Part shown: piece by piece, positions 43,704 through 52,863 of the stretch | How positions within the stretch are numbered: position 1 is the first letter of the stretch | Layout of the letters: each line of letters opens with the position of its first letter | Assembly: GCA_963761615.1 (NCBI GenBank) | Contig: CAVXGU010000003.1 | Span: forward strand, 310,001 to 374,000 | Direction of reading: 5' to 3' | Source of the DNA: CAVXGU01 sp963761615 | GTDB taxonomy: Bacteria > Acidobacteriota > Vicinamibacteria > Vicinamibacterales > CAVVIG01 | DNA length: 64,000 nt | Position numbers and translations under genes: made by a program | The notes under the pieces: model-generated | The model's database searches: none | What the model was told of the DNA's origin: nothing | Seen by the model: only the letters and a program-made list of their open reading frames with translations

Positions 43704-44481
43704 GGTGTCGGCGCGCGGCGTCCGCCTGCACGTCCAGCGCCTCGGGACGCCGTCGGCCCCCGTCACGGCGGTCTTCCTGCACGGCCTGGTGATGGACAAC
43801 CTGTCGTCCTGGTACTTCACGGTGGCGAACCCCGCGGCGCAGCGCGCGGACGTGATCCTGTACGACCTCCGCGGCCACGGGAAGAGCGAGCGGCCGCGCT
43901 CGGGCTACGCCCTCGACGACATGGTGGCGGACCTCGCGGCGCTCATCGAGGCGCTCGACGTCTCGCGTCCGGTGGTGCTCGTCGGGAACAGTTTCGGCGG
44001 ACTGCTGGCCCTGGCGTTCGCCCTCGCCAGACCGTCGGGCGTCGCCGGCGTGGTCCTGGTCGACGCGCACCTGGGCGACGAGTCGTTCGGCGCGCAGATG
44101 GCGACCACGCTCTCGCTTCAGGGCGCCGAGCGCGACCGCATGATCGCCGCGTCGTTCCACAACTGGCTGGGCCGCCACTCCCGCCGGAAGCGGAACCGCC
44201 TCGCGGAGACCGCCGCCGCGCTCGTCAACGAGACCTCGCTCGTGGAGGACATGCGGCGGACGCCGCCGCTCTCGGGAGACGCGCTGAAGGCCGTCTCGGC
44301 TCCCGTGCTGGCGATCTACGGCGAGCAATCGGAGCTGCGCGCGCGGGGCGAGTCGTGCCTCGGCGGGCTGCGGAACTGCGAGCTCCTGGTGTTCCCGGGC
44401 TGCACGCATTCGGTGCTGTGGGAGGCGACCGGCGACGTGCGCGGCGGCATCCTCGGCTTCCTCGACCGGGTGGCGACGTGA
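43696..44481 (+). CDS. Alpha/beta hydrolase, possible thioesterase (2)
   Basis: 261 aa, starting 8 bases before the stop of the previous gene. Motifs are VFLHGLVMDNLSSWYF, YDLRGHGKSERPRSGY and nucleophile Ser in LVGNSFGGLLALAFAL; the residue before Ser is Asn instead of His. His is in GCTHSVLWE. The nucleophile context and the missing sequence identity in the lid region suggest a different substrate from the first hydrolase. Likely chain release, editing or transfer in the cluster. Confidence 0.85.
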   Translation: MPEVSARGVRLHVQRLGTPSAPVTAVFLHGLVMDNLSSWYFTVANPAAQRADVILYDLRGHGKSERPRSGYALDDMVADLAALIEALDVSRPVVLVGNSFGGLLALAFALARPSGVAGVVLVDAHLGDESFGAQMATTLSLQGAERDRMIAASFHNWLGRHSRRKRNRLAETAAALVNETSLVEDMRRTPPLSGDALKAVSAPVLAIYGEQSELRARGESCLGGLRNCELLVFPGCTHSVLWEATGDVRGGILGFLDRVAT

Positions 44482-45614
44482 GGATCCTGTTCGTCGTGCC
44501 GCCGTTCGTGGGCCACGTGAATCCCACGGTCTCCATCGCCTCCGCGCTCGTCGACGCCGGCCACGACGTCGCGTGGGCCGGTCACGTCGAGCAGATCGCG
44601 GGGCTGCTGCCCGCCAATGCGCGCGTCGTGTCGCTGGGCACGCTGCCCGCCGACGTCCTCGCCGACCCGGCGGGGCGCCGCCTGCGCGACTTCGCGAGCC
44701 TGCGGTGGCTCTGGGAGCGGATCCTGGTGCCGCTGGCCCGCATGATGACGCCGGCGGTCGAGCGCGCCGCCCGCGAGCTGCGTCCGGACGTCATCGTGAG
44801 CGACCAGCAGGCGATTGGCGGGGCGCTTGCGGCGCGGCGTCTCCAGATCCCGTGGGTCACGCTGTGCACGACGACCGCGCCGCTCGTCGATCCGTTCGAG
44901 GTCCTGCCGAAGGTGCAGGCGTGGGTCGACGGCCACCTCGCCAGTCTGCAGGAGGACGCGGGCCTGCCGGTGCTGCCCGCCGGCGATCTGTCGCCGCGCC
45001 TGACGCTGGTGCTGTCGACGCCCGCCTTCACCGGCGAGCGCGACTACCCGTCGTCGTTCCGGTTCGTCGGCCCGGCGATCACCGGCCGCCCCGATCCCAC
45101 GCCGTTCGAATGGGCGGCGCTCGCGCCGGTTCCGCGCGTGCTCGTCTCGCTCGGGACGATCAGCGCCGAGCGCGGTGCTCGGTTCTATCGCGCGGTGATG
45201 GAGGGCGTGTCCGGCGCGCAGCTGATCATCGCCGCGCCGCCCGGGCTCGTGCCCGACCCGCCCGCGCACGTGATCGTCCGCCCGCGGGTGCCCCAGCTCG
45301 CCCTCCTCCCGCACGTCGACGCCGTGGTCACCCACGCCGGGCACAACACGGTCTGCGAGGCGCTCGCCCACGGGGTGCCGCTCGTGTGCGCGCCAATCCG
45401 CGACGACCAGCCCGTCGTCGCCAGGCTCGTGGTCGAGGCCGGAGCCGGGCTGCGCGTCCGGTTCGGCCACGCGTCGCCGGCCCTCATCGGCGAGGCGGTG
45501 CGGCGCGTGCTCGAGGAGCCGCAATTCGCTTCGGCCGCGCGCGCGATTCAGACGTCGTTCATCGAGGCCGGCGGCGCGCGCCGCGCGGCCGAGCTCATCG
45601 CGGACGTCGCATGA
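44478..45614 (+). CDS. GT1-family (UGT/MGT-like) glycosyltransferase
   Basis: 378 aa from GTG 44478 (GTGA overlap with the hydrolase stop). The N-terminus RILFVVPPFVGHVNPTVSIA is the acceptor-side motif of GT1 enzymes acting on natural products. The donor-binding motif is VVTHAGHNTVCEALAHGVPL with VCAPIRDDQP. Similar enzymes glycosylate macrolides, carotenoids and lipids. In this cluster it would attach a sugar to the synthase product or lipid. Donor not identifiable from sequence. Confidence 0.9.
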   Translation: MRILFVVPPFVGHVNPTVSIASALVDAGHDVAWAGHVEQIAGLLPANARVVSLGTLPADVLADPAGRRLRDFASLRWLWERILVPLARMMTPAVERAARELRPDVIVSDQQAIGGALAARRLQIPWVTLCTTTAPLVDPFEVLPKVQAWVDGHLASLQEDAGLPVLPAGDLSPRLTLVLSTPAFTGERDYPSSFRFVGPAITGRPDPTPFEWAALAPVPRVLVSLGTISAERGARFYRAVMEGVSGAQLIIAAPPGLVPDPPAHVIVRPRVPQLALLPHVDAVVTHAGHNTVCEALAHGVPLVCAPIRDDQPVVARLVVEAGAGLRVRFGHASPALIGEAVRRVLEEPQFASAARAIQTSFIEAGGARRAAELIADVA

Positions 45615-46978
45615 AGCACGCCATCGTCGTCCGCGATCGGGACGTGATCGCGCCGCTCGAAGCGCCGGCGTCGGCGAGCGTCCTCCTCGGGGGCACGCTG
45701 TTCGAGACGATGCGCGCGCGCCTCGAGGGCTGCGGTCTCTCGGTGGCGCTGGTCGACACGCTCGAGGAGGCGATGGCGCGCGCCTCGCGGCTGCCGGACG
45801 GCGCCCTCGTGACGCACGACTCGGTCGCGTTCTCGCGGTCGGTGGTGCGCGGACTCCTCGCAGCGGGCGCGCGCGATCGCCGCCCGGTGCTGACCGCGGC
45901 GCTGCCGGCGGCGCTCGCGACCCGGCATCTCTCGCACCTCGGCGGGTTGACCCCGGTGGCAATCGACGGGGCGGACGCGTTCACCGCGCCGCTGTGGCTC
46001 GTCCGCGGGGGCGCGCTCGCCGACGCGGCGCCGGTCGTCCTCCCGTACCGGGAAGTCGAGTGGAAGCTGCCGACGCCGGCCGGCATGACGGGCCAGTCGG
46101 AAGAGCCCTTCGGCGCCACCGACGCCTATCTCGTGCGCGTCGATCACTGGGCGCAAATCCTCCGGCTGAACCTCGCGGCGGTCGTGGGCGGGTGGTTCGA
46201 GCGCTGGAACACTGCCGGCGGCAAGCTGTGGTACCTCCAGCGGGCCGTGCGCGGGTTCCCGTGGCGCCGCGGCCGCCTGGCGGCGGCGATCAACCGCGTC
46301 TCGCGCGGCGCCGGCGTGCATCACAGCGCCCACGTCGAGCTCACGACGGTCGAGCCGGGCGCCCAGATTGGCGCCCACGCCGTCGTGAAGAACTCCTACG
46401 TCGGACGCGACGCCCGGATCGACGATGGCGCGGTGGTGAACGCGTGCGTGCTGGGGGCCGGGTCGTTCGTCGCGACGGGCGCCTGCGTGTTCGCCTCGGT
46501 GCTGTATCCGGGAGCGTTCGCGGCGCAGCAGAAGATGCAGTTCTCCGTCCTGGGCGAACACGCCGTCGCGTTCACGGGCTCCTACTTCTACGACCTCAAC
46601 CTCGTGCGCAACGTCCACGTCGTGCGCCGCGGCCAGGTCGAAGACTCCGGCTCGCGCTTTCTCTCCGTCTGCCTCGGGCCGTGGGCGCGCGTCGCCGGCG
46701 GAGTGTGGATCGGCAGCGGACGCGAAGTGCCCGCGGGGGCGCTGGTGATCCAGCCGCCCGGGAACGTGCTGCAGCGGATCGACGCCGATCTGGCGGCACG
46801 TGGCGCCGTGACGGTCCGCGACGGGGCGACCATCGACGCCAACGTGCCCCCGCCCGCAGAGGTGCGCGACGGCGATCAGTCGAGGATCGAGGTGGCGGCC
46901 GGCGCCCCCCTGGGCACGGCCGTGACCGCGCGCGCGGACGGGAGGGCCGGCGCGACGGGGAGCTCCAAACCCGGATAG
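45611..46978 (+). CDS. Left-handed beta-helix (hexapeptide repeat) protein with unknown N-terminal domain
   Basis: 455 aa from ATG 45611, coupled to the GT1 gene by an ATGA overlap. The N-terminal 220 residues are unrecognised (VLLGGTLFETMRARLEGCGL, VVLPYREVEWKLPTP). From about 235 onward there are hexapeptide-type turns: VHHSAHVELTTVEPGAQIGA, HAVVKNSYVGRDARIDDGAV and VNACVLGAGSFVATGACVFA. Such helices occur in acyltransferases and in sugar-1-phosphate nucleotidyltransferases, but no nucleotidyl-transfer motif is visible at the N-terminus. An acyl- or sugar-transfer role is a guess. Its last 103 bases overlap the convergent sulfotransferase gene. Confidence 0.75.
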   Translation: MKHAIVVRDRDVIAPLEAPASASVLLGGTLFETMRARLEGCGLSVALVDTLEEAMARASRLPDGALVTHDSVAFSRSVVRGLLAAGARDRRPVLTAALPAALATRHLSHLGGLTPVAIDGADAFTAPLWLVRGGALADAAPVVLPYREVEWKLPTPAGMTGQSEEPFGATDAYLVRVDHWAQILRLNLAAVVGGWFERWNTAGGKLWYLQRAVRGFPWRRGRLAAAINRVSRGAGVHHSAHVELTTVEPGAQIGAHAVVKNSYVGRDARIDDGAVVNACVLGAGSFVATGACVFASVLYPGAFAAQQKMQFSVLGEHAVAFTGSYFYDLNLVRNVHVVRRGQVEDSGSRFLSVCLGPWARVAGGVWIGSGREVPAGALVIQPPGNVLQRIDADLAARGAVTVRDGATIDANVPPPAEVRDGDQSRIEVAAGAPLGTAVTARADGRAGATGSSKPG

Positions 46979-47952
46979 TTGGCCCAGGCGCGCCGATTGA
47001 TGCGGCGCCAGAGCAGGGCGTACTTGTCCCCGTCGAAATGGCTCGGGTCCCGCAGCCACAGGCCCAGCCTGAAATAGGCGCCGACGTAGTGGATCCATCC
47101 GCCGAATCCGCACAGGGCGGCCCACCGGACGGCGAGGGCGCCCGGCTCTTCCGGCAGTGTGACGGGCTCGTACCCCACCGCCGTCATGACCGGTCGCGAC
47201 ACGCGCTCGATGGCGCGGATCTCGGCCGGCCGCAGCGAGAGCGGCCGGGCGGCAGGCGCCAGCGGGCGCGCCGCCTGGCGCAGCCACGGCAGCGGCGGCA
47301 TGTCGTCGGCGTCGGGAACGTTCGCGGCGTGATCGAGGACGGCCGCGTCCCATGGCTCTCCGACATAGTCGAGAACGCGACGCATCGTCGCCTCCGGCGA
47401 CGCGAGCAGGTCCTCGAGGCGCACTTCCAGGAGGCGGTCCCGAAACCTCGCCGCCTCGCGCCACTGCTGGGCGCAGAGGCGGGCGTTCGTCCACGGGTTC
47501 GCCGACGCCCAGGGCATCCGCGACAGCGACTGCGCGACGTCCCGGGGGTCGCGAATCACGTGGATGACGCGCGCTCCGGGGAAGTCGGCGAAGATCCGCC
47601 CCAGGTGGGAGGCGTGCGACGGCGTCTTCTCGCCGTAGCGGACGCGTCCGTACTGCGCCGCCTTTTCGCGCATGATGGCGTCGTAGGCTTCCCCCATGCG
47701 CTCGGGCGGGAGCGGGTCCGGAAGGGCCGCGAGCACGCGCGCCGGATCGACGCCGAGCCACCTGAACCACGGCGTCCGGAAGTAGTAGGCCAGGAACCGG
47801 CGACGCGGCGCCTTGCGCGGGTAGAACGCTTCGAACACGTAGAACGACGGCTCGTGCGCGATGTAGATGCGCGGGTGCGCGCAGAGCATGAGCCGGAGCA
47901 GCGTCGTCCCCGACCGCCCAGTGCCCACGATGAAGATCGGGGACGGTGCCAT
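46876..47952 (-). CDS. PAPS-dependent sulfotransferase
   Basis: 358 aa from ATG 47952. The 5'-phosphosulfate-binding loop is FIVGTGRSGTTLLRLMLCAH and the 3'-phosphate site is RVIHVIRDPRDVAQSLSRM, both intact; EKTPSHASH is also typical. It would transfer sulfate from PAPS to a hydroxyl group of a lipid, glycan or other acceptor. It runs against the synthase operon, and its coding end lies inside the last gene of that operon (46876-46978). Sulfation of the cluster's product is an inference from position only. Confidence 0.9.
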   Translation of the reverse strand: MAPSPIFIVGTGRSGTTLLRLMLCAHPRIYIAHEPSFYVFEAFYPRKAPRRRFLAYYFRTPWFRWLGVDPARVLAALPDPLPPERMGEAYDAIMREKAAQYGRVRYGEKTPSHASHLGRIFADFPGARVIHVIRDPRDVAQSLSRMPWASANPWTNARLCAQQWREAARFRDRLLEVRLEDLLASPEATMRRVLDYVGEPWDAAVLDHAANVPDADDMPPLPWLRQAARPLAPAARPLSLRPAEIRAIERVSRPVMTAVGYEPVTLPEEPGALAVRWAALCGFGGWIHYVGAYFRLGLWLRDPSHFDGDKYALLWRRINRRAWANYPGLELPVAPALPSARAVTAVPRGAPAATSILD

Positions 47953-48049
47953 GCCGCCGCGATGATACTGCCGCCGGTGCGAACGGTGAACACAGCCGTT
48001 CATTCGCCGTTCATCGACCGATCGCTACACTGGCCGGGTCGACATCTCC

Positions 48050-49492
48050 ATGGCCAGTTCCGTGCTCACGCTGTACGCGGAAGAGCTCAAGGCCGCGATG
48101 CGCGGGCGCTTCGCGTGGCTCGGCGCCGCCGTCGTGCTGCTGGCGGTCGGTGCGCTGGCGACCGTTGGCACGCAGGACACCTGGCTCGACGGCTACGGGA
48201 TCATCGCCTACGGGCTGGTCCCCCTCGCGTTCGTGCCGCTCGCGGCGGGGGCAATCGCCAGCCCGCGCGCCAACCGGTTCGTCGAGAGCGTTTTCACCGC
48301 GCCCGTCGACCGCCGCGACTGGCTCCTGGCGAAGCTCCTCGTCCTCATCACCTTCGCCGCGGCGTACTACGTGGCCCTCGTGCCGATGATGCTCGTCTAC
48401 ACCTGGCACGTCGGGGTTCCCCCGCTGCTCGGGAAGTTCCTGATCTGGACGCCGGGGCTGCTCCTCGCGAGCATCGCCGTCGGATCCCTGGTCGGCGTTC
48501 TCTTCATCGGCCCGAGCATCGCCGCGCCCGCGGCGACGGGCATGGGCGTGCTGCTGGCGTACGCGGGTCTCATCCCGCTCCAGGAGCTGATGGTCGCGCA
48601 GGGCAACGGCGCGACGCGCACCGGCCATCTCACGCTGCTCAGCCCGGCAGTGCTCCTCAAGAACGCGCTCGGCTTCACCCTGGTGGCCTCCAGCATCCCG
48701 GCGACGACGACGAAGACGTGGATCTGCCTGCTGGCGATCGTCGGGGGCGCGTTCGCGCTCGCCAGCTGGGTGTTCCTGCGCGCGCAGGGCGTCGAGACCT
48801 GGGAGGCGTCGCGCCGCCAGCGCTGGACGATCACGGTCGCCATCGTCTCGATGGCGCTCCTGCCGGTCGTGCTGGCCGACACGAACTACGACGTCGCGGC
48901 GCCGCCGGCGACCGGCGCGCCCGCCATCCGCGGCCTCTTCGCACGCGCCGGGGGCAGCATGACGTTCGTGCCGCCCGGCGGCGGCCCGCCGCGGCGGTGC
49001 TGCAGCACGATCCTGAACCGCGACGCGTGGCCGCTCGGCACCGGCCGGCCGACGTCCGGCGATCTGCTGCTGTTCCTGCCGGAGGAGGCCAGCCACCGGA
49101 TCAGCGGCTTCCGCGTCGAGGTGACGGGCGAGAACGGCCTCGAGGCGACCGTCGATCGCGGCGCGCCCGGGCGCGGCGCGCAGCTCGAGACCCGCACCTA
49201 TCCGCCCGACACGGGACCGGCGGCATCCGACGGGCACCGCGTCACGACCGGGTGGGTGGCCCGCGTGCCCGTCACGCTCGTGCCCACGAAGCCGTGGGAC
49301 ATCGGCGGCGACCGCTACCCGCTCGGCGTCACCGCCACCTACGACGTGGACGGACAGTCGCGCAGCTTCAGCGCGCGCGGGGCGGTGAATGCCGAGGTCG
49401 GGAGCGCGATCTACGAAATGGGGCTCGCGTCGCTCGTCCTGCCGCTCTTCTGCCTGGGGGCCGCCATCCTCCGGTGGCGGCGCACGCGATGA
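48050..49492 (+). CDS. ABC-2 type transporter permease with large extracytoplasmic region
   Basis: 480 aa from ATG 48050. Six hydrophobic segments cluster in the first 270 residues (FAWLGAAVVLLAVGALATV, GLVPLAFVPLAAGAIA, LLVLITFAAAYYVALVPMML, LIWTPGLLLASIAVGSLVGV). A long soluble stretch follows at about 280-450 and a final helix at 455-472 (LASLVLPLFCLGAAILRW). Overlaps the ATPase gene by ATGA, so the two form one exporter. The soluble insert of about 170 residues, predicted outside the cytoplasm, is unusual for an ABC-2 permease. Confidence 0.8.
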   Translation: MASSVLTLYAEELKAAMRGRFAWLGAAVVLLAVGALATVGTQDTWLDGYGIIAYGLVPLAFVPLAAGAIASPRANRFVESVFTAPVDRRDWLLAKLLVLITFAAAYYVALVPMMLVYTWHVGVPPLLGKFLIWTPGLLLASIAVGSLVGVLFIGPSIAAPAATGMGVLLAYAGLIPLQELMVAQGNGATRTGHLTLLSPAVLLKNALGFTLVASSIPATTTKTWICLLAIVGGAFALASWVFLRAQGVETWEASRRQRWTITVAIVSMALLPVVLADTNYDVAAPPATGAPAIRGLFARAGGSMTFVPPGGGPPRRCCSTILNRDAWPLGTGRPTSGDLLLFLPEEASHRISGFRVEVTGENGLEATVDRGAPGRGAQLETRTYPPDTGPAASDGHRVTTGWVARVPVTLVPTKPWDIGGDRYPLGVTATYDVDGQSRSFSARGAVNAEVGSAIYEMGLASLVLPLFCLGAAILRWRRTR

Positions 49493-50247
49493 GCATCGAG
49501 ACCGGCTGGGCGATCGAGATGGACGGTCTCACGCGCCGGTTCGGCGACTTCGTGGCCGTCGACCGCGTGACGCTCCGGATCCCGAAGGGGCGGCTGTACG
49601 GATTCCTCGGCCTCAACGGGGCCGGCAAGACGACGACGATCCGCATGCTGACGACGCTGCTGCCGCCGAGCGGGGGGAGCGCGAAGCTGTGGGGCCACGA
49701 CGTCGCGACGGCCCCGCTCGCGGTACGGCGGCTCGTCGGGCTCGTCAGCGACGAGACGAGCGAGAGCCAGTCGGCGTGGACGGCGCGCGAGTACCTCGCG
49801 TACTTCGCCCGCATCCGCCGCCTGTCCGACCCCGTCGCCGAGGTCGAGCACATCCTCGACGAGGTCGGGCTGGAAGCGCGATTCCGGGACAAGCTGCTCG
49901 GCACCTACAGCACCGGCATGACGCGGCGCGTCGAGATCGCGCGCGCGCTGATGGGCCGGCCGAAGGTCCTCTTCCTCGACGAGCCGACGCGCGGCCTCGA
50001 CCTGCCCGCGAAGCGCGAGATGTGGACCCTGCTGCGCCGCCTCGCGGCCGACGAGGAGGTGACCACGTTCCTGAGCAGCCATGACGCGCAGGAGATCCGG
50101 GGCCTCTGCAGCAAGATCAGCGTGATCACCCGCGGCCGGCTCGTCTACACGGGCGTCCCCAGCGAGCTCGGCGCCACGCTCGACGAGTTCGAGGACAACC
50201 TGGTCCGGCTGTTGATGCTGCCGCCCGGGACCGAGGCTCCGGCGTGA
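49489..50247 (+). CDS. ABC transporter ATP-binding protein
   Basis: 252 aa. Walker A is GLNGAGKTTTIRML, the signature motif is the variant YSTGMTRRVEIARAL and Walker B is VLFLDEPTRGLDLP, with the switch His in FLSSHDAQEI. It pairs with the preceding permease as an ABC-2-type exporter. The stop overlaps the GTG start of the TonB-receptor gene (GTGA), which binds the three into one operon. Substrate unknown. Confidence 0.94.
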   Translation: MSIETGWAIEMDGLTRRFGDFVAVDRVTLRIPKGRLYGFLGLNGAGKTTTIRMLTTLLPPSGGSAKLWGHDVATAPLAVRRLVGLVSDETSESQSAWTAREYLAYFARIRRLSDPVAEVEHILDEVGLEARFRDKLLGTYSTGMTRRVEIARALMGRPKVLFLDEPTRGLDLPAKREMWTLLRRLAADEEVTTFLSSHDAQEIRGLCSKISVITRGRLVYTGVPSELGATLDEFEDNLVRLLMLPPGTEAPA

Positions 50248-52802
50248 CGGGTCGGGCCGACAAGATCGGCCGGCTGGTGATCTCGGCGGCCCTGGCAATC
50301 CTGCTGTCGTGCGCCGCGGCGTTCGCGCAGTCGCGGGCCGCGACGTCGGTCTCCGGCGTCGTGCTCGACTCGACCGGCGCGGTGCTGCCGAACGCCCGGA
50401 TCACGCTCGCCTCGTCGACGGGCGCGGCCGTCGCCTCGACGACGACGGACGGGTCGGGCCGTTTCGCGTTCGGCCGCGTGCCACCCGGCCGGTACCAGGT
50501 GCGGGCCGCGCTGCAGGGGTTCCAGACCAGGACGACGCCGGTGACCGTCGGCGCCGCCCCCGGCGGACCGCTCCGGATCACGCTGCCGCTGTCGGGCGTG
50601 CACCAGGAGATCACCGTCACGAACACCACGCCGCAGGTGAGCGTCGGCGCAGCCGGCAATGCCGACGCCGTCACCGTGGATCAGAACACGATCGACGCGC
50701 TCCCGATCTTCGACAACGATGCGGTCTCGACGATTTCGCGCTTCCTCGACAGCGGCTCCACGGGCTCGGGCGGCGTGACCCTCCTCGTCAACGGGATGGA
50801 GGTGAACAGCCTCGACGTCGGCACTGCGGCCATCCAGCAGATCAAGATCAACCAGGACCCGTACTCGGCGGCGTACTCGCGGCCGGGGCGGGGCCGTATC
50901 GACATCCTCACGAAGCCCGGCTCGCAGCAGTTCCACGGCAACGGCAGCCTCATCTTCCGCGACTCGGGACTGAACGCGCGGAATGCGTTCGCCGGCGTGA
51001 AGCCGCCCGAGCAGCGGCGCATCGGCGATGGCTTTCTCGGCGGGCCGCTCGGCCACGGCGGCACGACCTCGTTCATGCTGTCGCTGAGCGACGACAGCGA
51101 GGACCGTCAGGCGATCGTCTTCGCGCGCGGACTGGACGGCGATATCCGCCAGAACGTCGCGCAGCCGTTCCGGCACGAGCTCGCCTCGATTGGCGTCACC
51201 CGCCAGGCCGGATCGTCCACCATCTCGATCCGGCCGTCGTGGGAGCAGGAGATGGACGAGGGCCGCGGCATCGGCGGCACGACCCTCGGCACCGCCGGGA
51301 CCACCTACTACCACCGCGAAATCGACCTCACCTATAACCAGCAGACGATCGTCCGGCCGACGCTCGTGAACCAGTTCCAGATCCTGGTCGGCCACGAGAT
51401 CGAGCCGACGACGAGCGTGTCGTCCCTGGCCGGGATCGTGGTGAACGGCGCGTTCACCGGCGGCGGCGCGCAGGTCGATCAGCGCCGCACCGAGTTGCAC
51501 TTCCAGCTCTCGGAGAACCTGGCGGCGACGCGCGGGCCCCATCTGCTGCAGGTCGGGTTCCAGGTGCCGGACTGGAGCCGGCGCGGCTTCGACGACCACA
51601 GCGGCTTCGGCGGGACGTACTACTTCTCCGACCTCGCGGCCTACGCCGCCGGACGGCCGTACTCCTACGTCCAGCAGTCGGGCAACGGGCGCGTCGTCTG
51701 GCTGGAGAAGGTGCTGGGCGCCTACGTGAACGACGACTGGCAGATCCGGCCCGGCGCGACGCTGTCCTACGGGCTGCGCTACGACTGGTCGAACTACTTC
51801 CACGATCACGACACGCTGGCGCCGCGCGTCTCGGCCGCGCTCGAGCCCTGGGGCGCCTCGACGGTCTTCCGGGGCGGGGCCGGCCTCTTCTACGACAAGG
51901 TCGGCCCGTTTCCGGTGGTCGACGTGCTCGAGTACCAGCCCGGGGGGCTGCAGCGCAGCGTCATCGCGAACCCGTCGTATCCCGATCCGTACGCGACCGC
52001 GCCGGCCGAGGCGACGCCGCCGAGCATCGCCGAGCTGGCGCCGGGGATCCAGGTGCCCTGGACGCTGCAGTACAGCGGCGGGATCGAGCGGCAGCTGAAG
52101 ACGGCAACGCTGTCGGTGATGTACTACGGCTCGAACGCCCGGCTGCTGCGATCGCGCGACGTCAATGCGCCGCTGCCGCCGCTCTACGCCGTGCGGCCGA
52201 ACCCGGCGTACGGCGTCATCCGTCAGATCGACGCGTCGGCCCGCCAGCGCGGCAATTCCCTGCAGGTCACGCTGCGCGGCCGCATCGCCCGCGCGTTCAA
52301 CGGCCAGGTGCAGTACACGCTGAGCCGGACGATGAACGACTCGAGCGGCCTCAACTGGTACCCGTCGAACGACTACGACCCGACCGGCGAGTGGGCGCGC
52401 GCCGACTTCGATCGCCGGCACAAGCTCGCGCTGCTCGGCACCTTCCTGCCCGCGAAGCACCTCAGCCTCGGCGTCGCGCTCACGCTCGAGAGCGGCCTGC
52501 CGTACACCGAGACGCTCGGGACCGATCCGTTCAACAACGGCCGCGGCGACGCGCGGCCCGCCGGCGTCCCGCGCAACAGCCTCCAGGGGGCCGGCAACGC
52601 CGAGCTCGATCTGCGGCTGTCGCGCGACCTGACGCTCGGTTCGGGGGCGAAGACGCTCACCCTGGCGATTGATGCCTTCAACCTGCTCAACCGCGTCAAC
52701 TACGACCGGTACGTGGGCACGATCGGGTCGCCGCTCTTCGGGCAGCCCGTGAGCGCGCAGGCGCCGCGGCAGCTGCAGCTCTCCGCCAGGGTCAAATTCT
52801 GA
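50244..52802 (+). CDS. TonB-dependent receptor with N-terminal carboxypeptidase-regulatory-like domain
   Basis: 852 aa from GTG 50244. A signal peptide (LVISAALAILLSCAAAFAQ) is followed by a beta-sandwich domain at about 35-115 (VSGVVLDSTGAVLPNARITL, FGRVPPGRYQVRAALQGF). A plug-like domain comes next (GGVTLLVNGMEVNSLD, AAYSRPGRGRIDILTKPGSQ). The rest is a 22-strand-type barrel rich in aromatic residues, ending LSARVKF with the terminal Phe of outer-membrane proteins. The Oar-like layout is common in Acidobacteria. Linkage to an ABC-2 exporter is uncommon and suggests trans-envelope export or import of one substrate. Confidence 0.9.
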   Translation: MTGRADKIGRLVISAALAILLSCAAAFAQSRAATSVSGVVLDSTGAVLPNARITLASSTGAAVASTTTDGSGRFAFGRVPPGRYQVRAALQGFQTRTTPVTVGAAPGGPLRITLPLSGVHQEITVTNTTPQVSVGAAGNADAVTVDQNTIDALPIFDNDAVSTISRFLDSGSTGSGGVTLLVNGMEVNSLDVGTAAIQQIKINQDPYSAAYSRPGRGRIDILTKPGSQQFHGNGSLIFRDSGLNARNAFAGVKPPEQRRIGDGFLGGPLGHGGTTSFMLSLSDDSEDRQAIVFARGLDGDIRQNVAQPFRHELASIGVTRQAGSSTISIRPSWEQEMDEGRGIGGTTLGTAGTTYYHREIDLTYNQQTIVRPTLVNQFQILVGHEIEPTTSVSSLAGIVVNGAFTGGGAQVDQRRTELHFQLSENLAATRGPHLLQVGFQVPDWSRRGFDDHSGFGGTYYFSDLAAYAAGRPYSYVQQSGNGRVVWLEKVLGAYVNDDWQIRPGATLSYGLRYDWSNYFHDHDTLAPRVSAALEPWGASTVFRGGAGLFYDKVGPFPVVDVLEYQPGGLQRSVIANPSYPDPYATAPAEATPPSIAELAPGIQVPWTLQYSGGIERQLKTATLSVMYYGSNARLLRSRDVNAPLPPLYAVRPNPAYGVIRQIDASARQRGNSLQVTLRGRIARAFNGQVQYTLSRTMNDSSGLNWYPSNDYDPTGEWARADFDRRHKLALLGTFLPAKHLSLGVALTLESGLPYTETLGTDPFNNGRGDARPAGVPRNSLQGAGNAELDLRLSRDLTLGSGAKTLTLAIDAFNLLNRVNYDRYVGTIGSPLFGQPVSAQAPRQLQLSARVKF

Positions 52803-52863
52803 ACGAGGGCAGGCGGGGGGCGGGCCGGGCGGGTAGGGCAGGCCGGGTAGGTTACGCCGTGGC

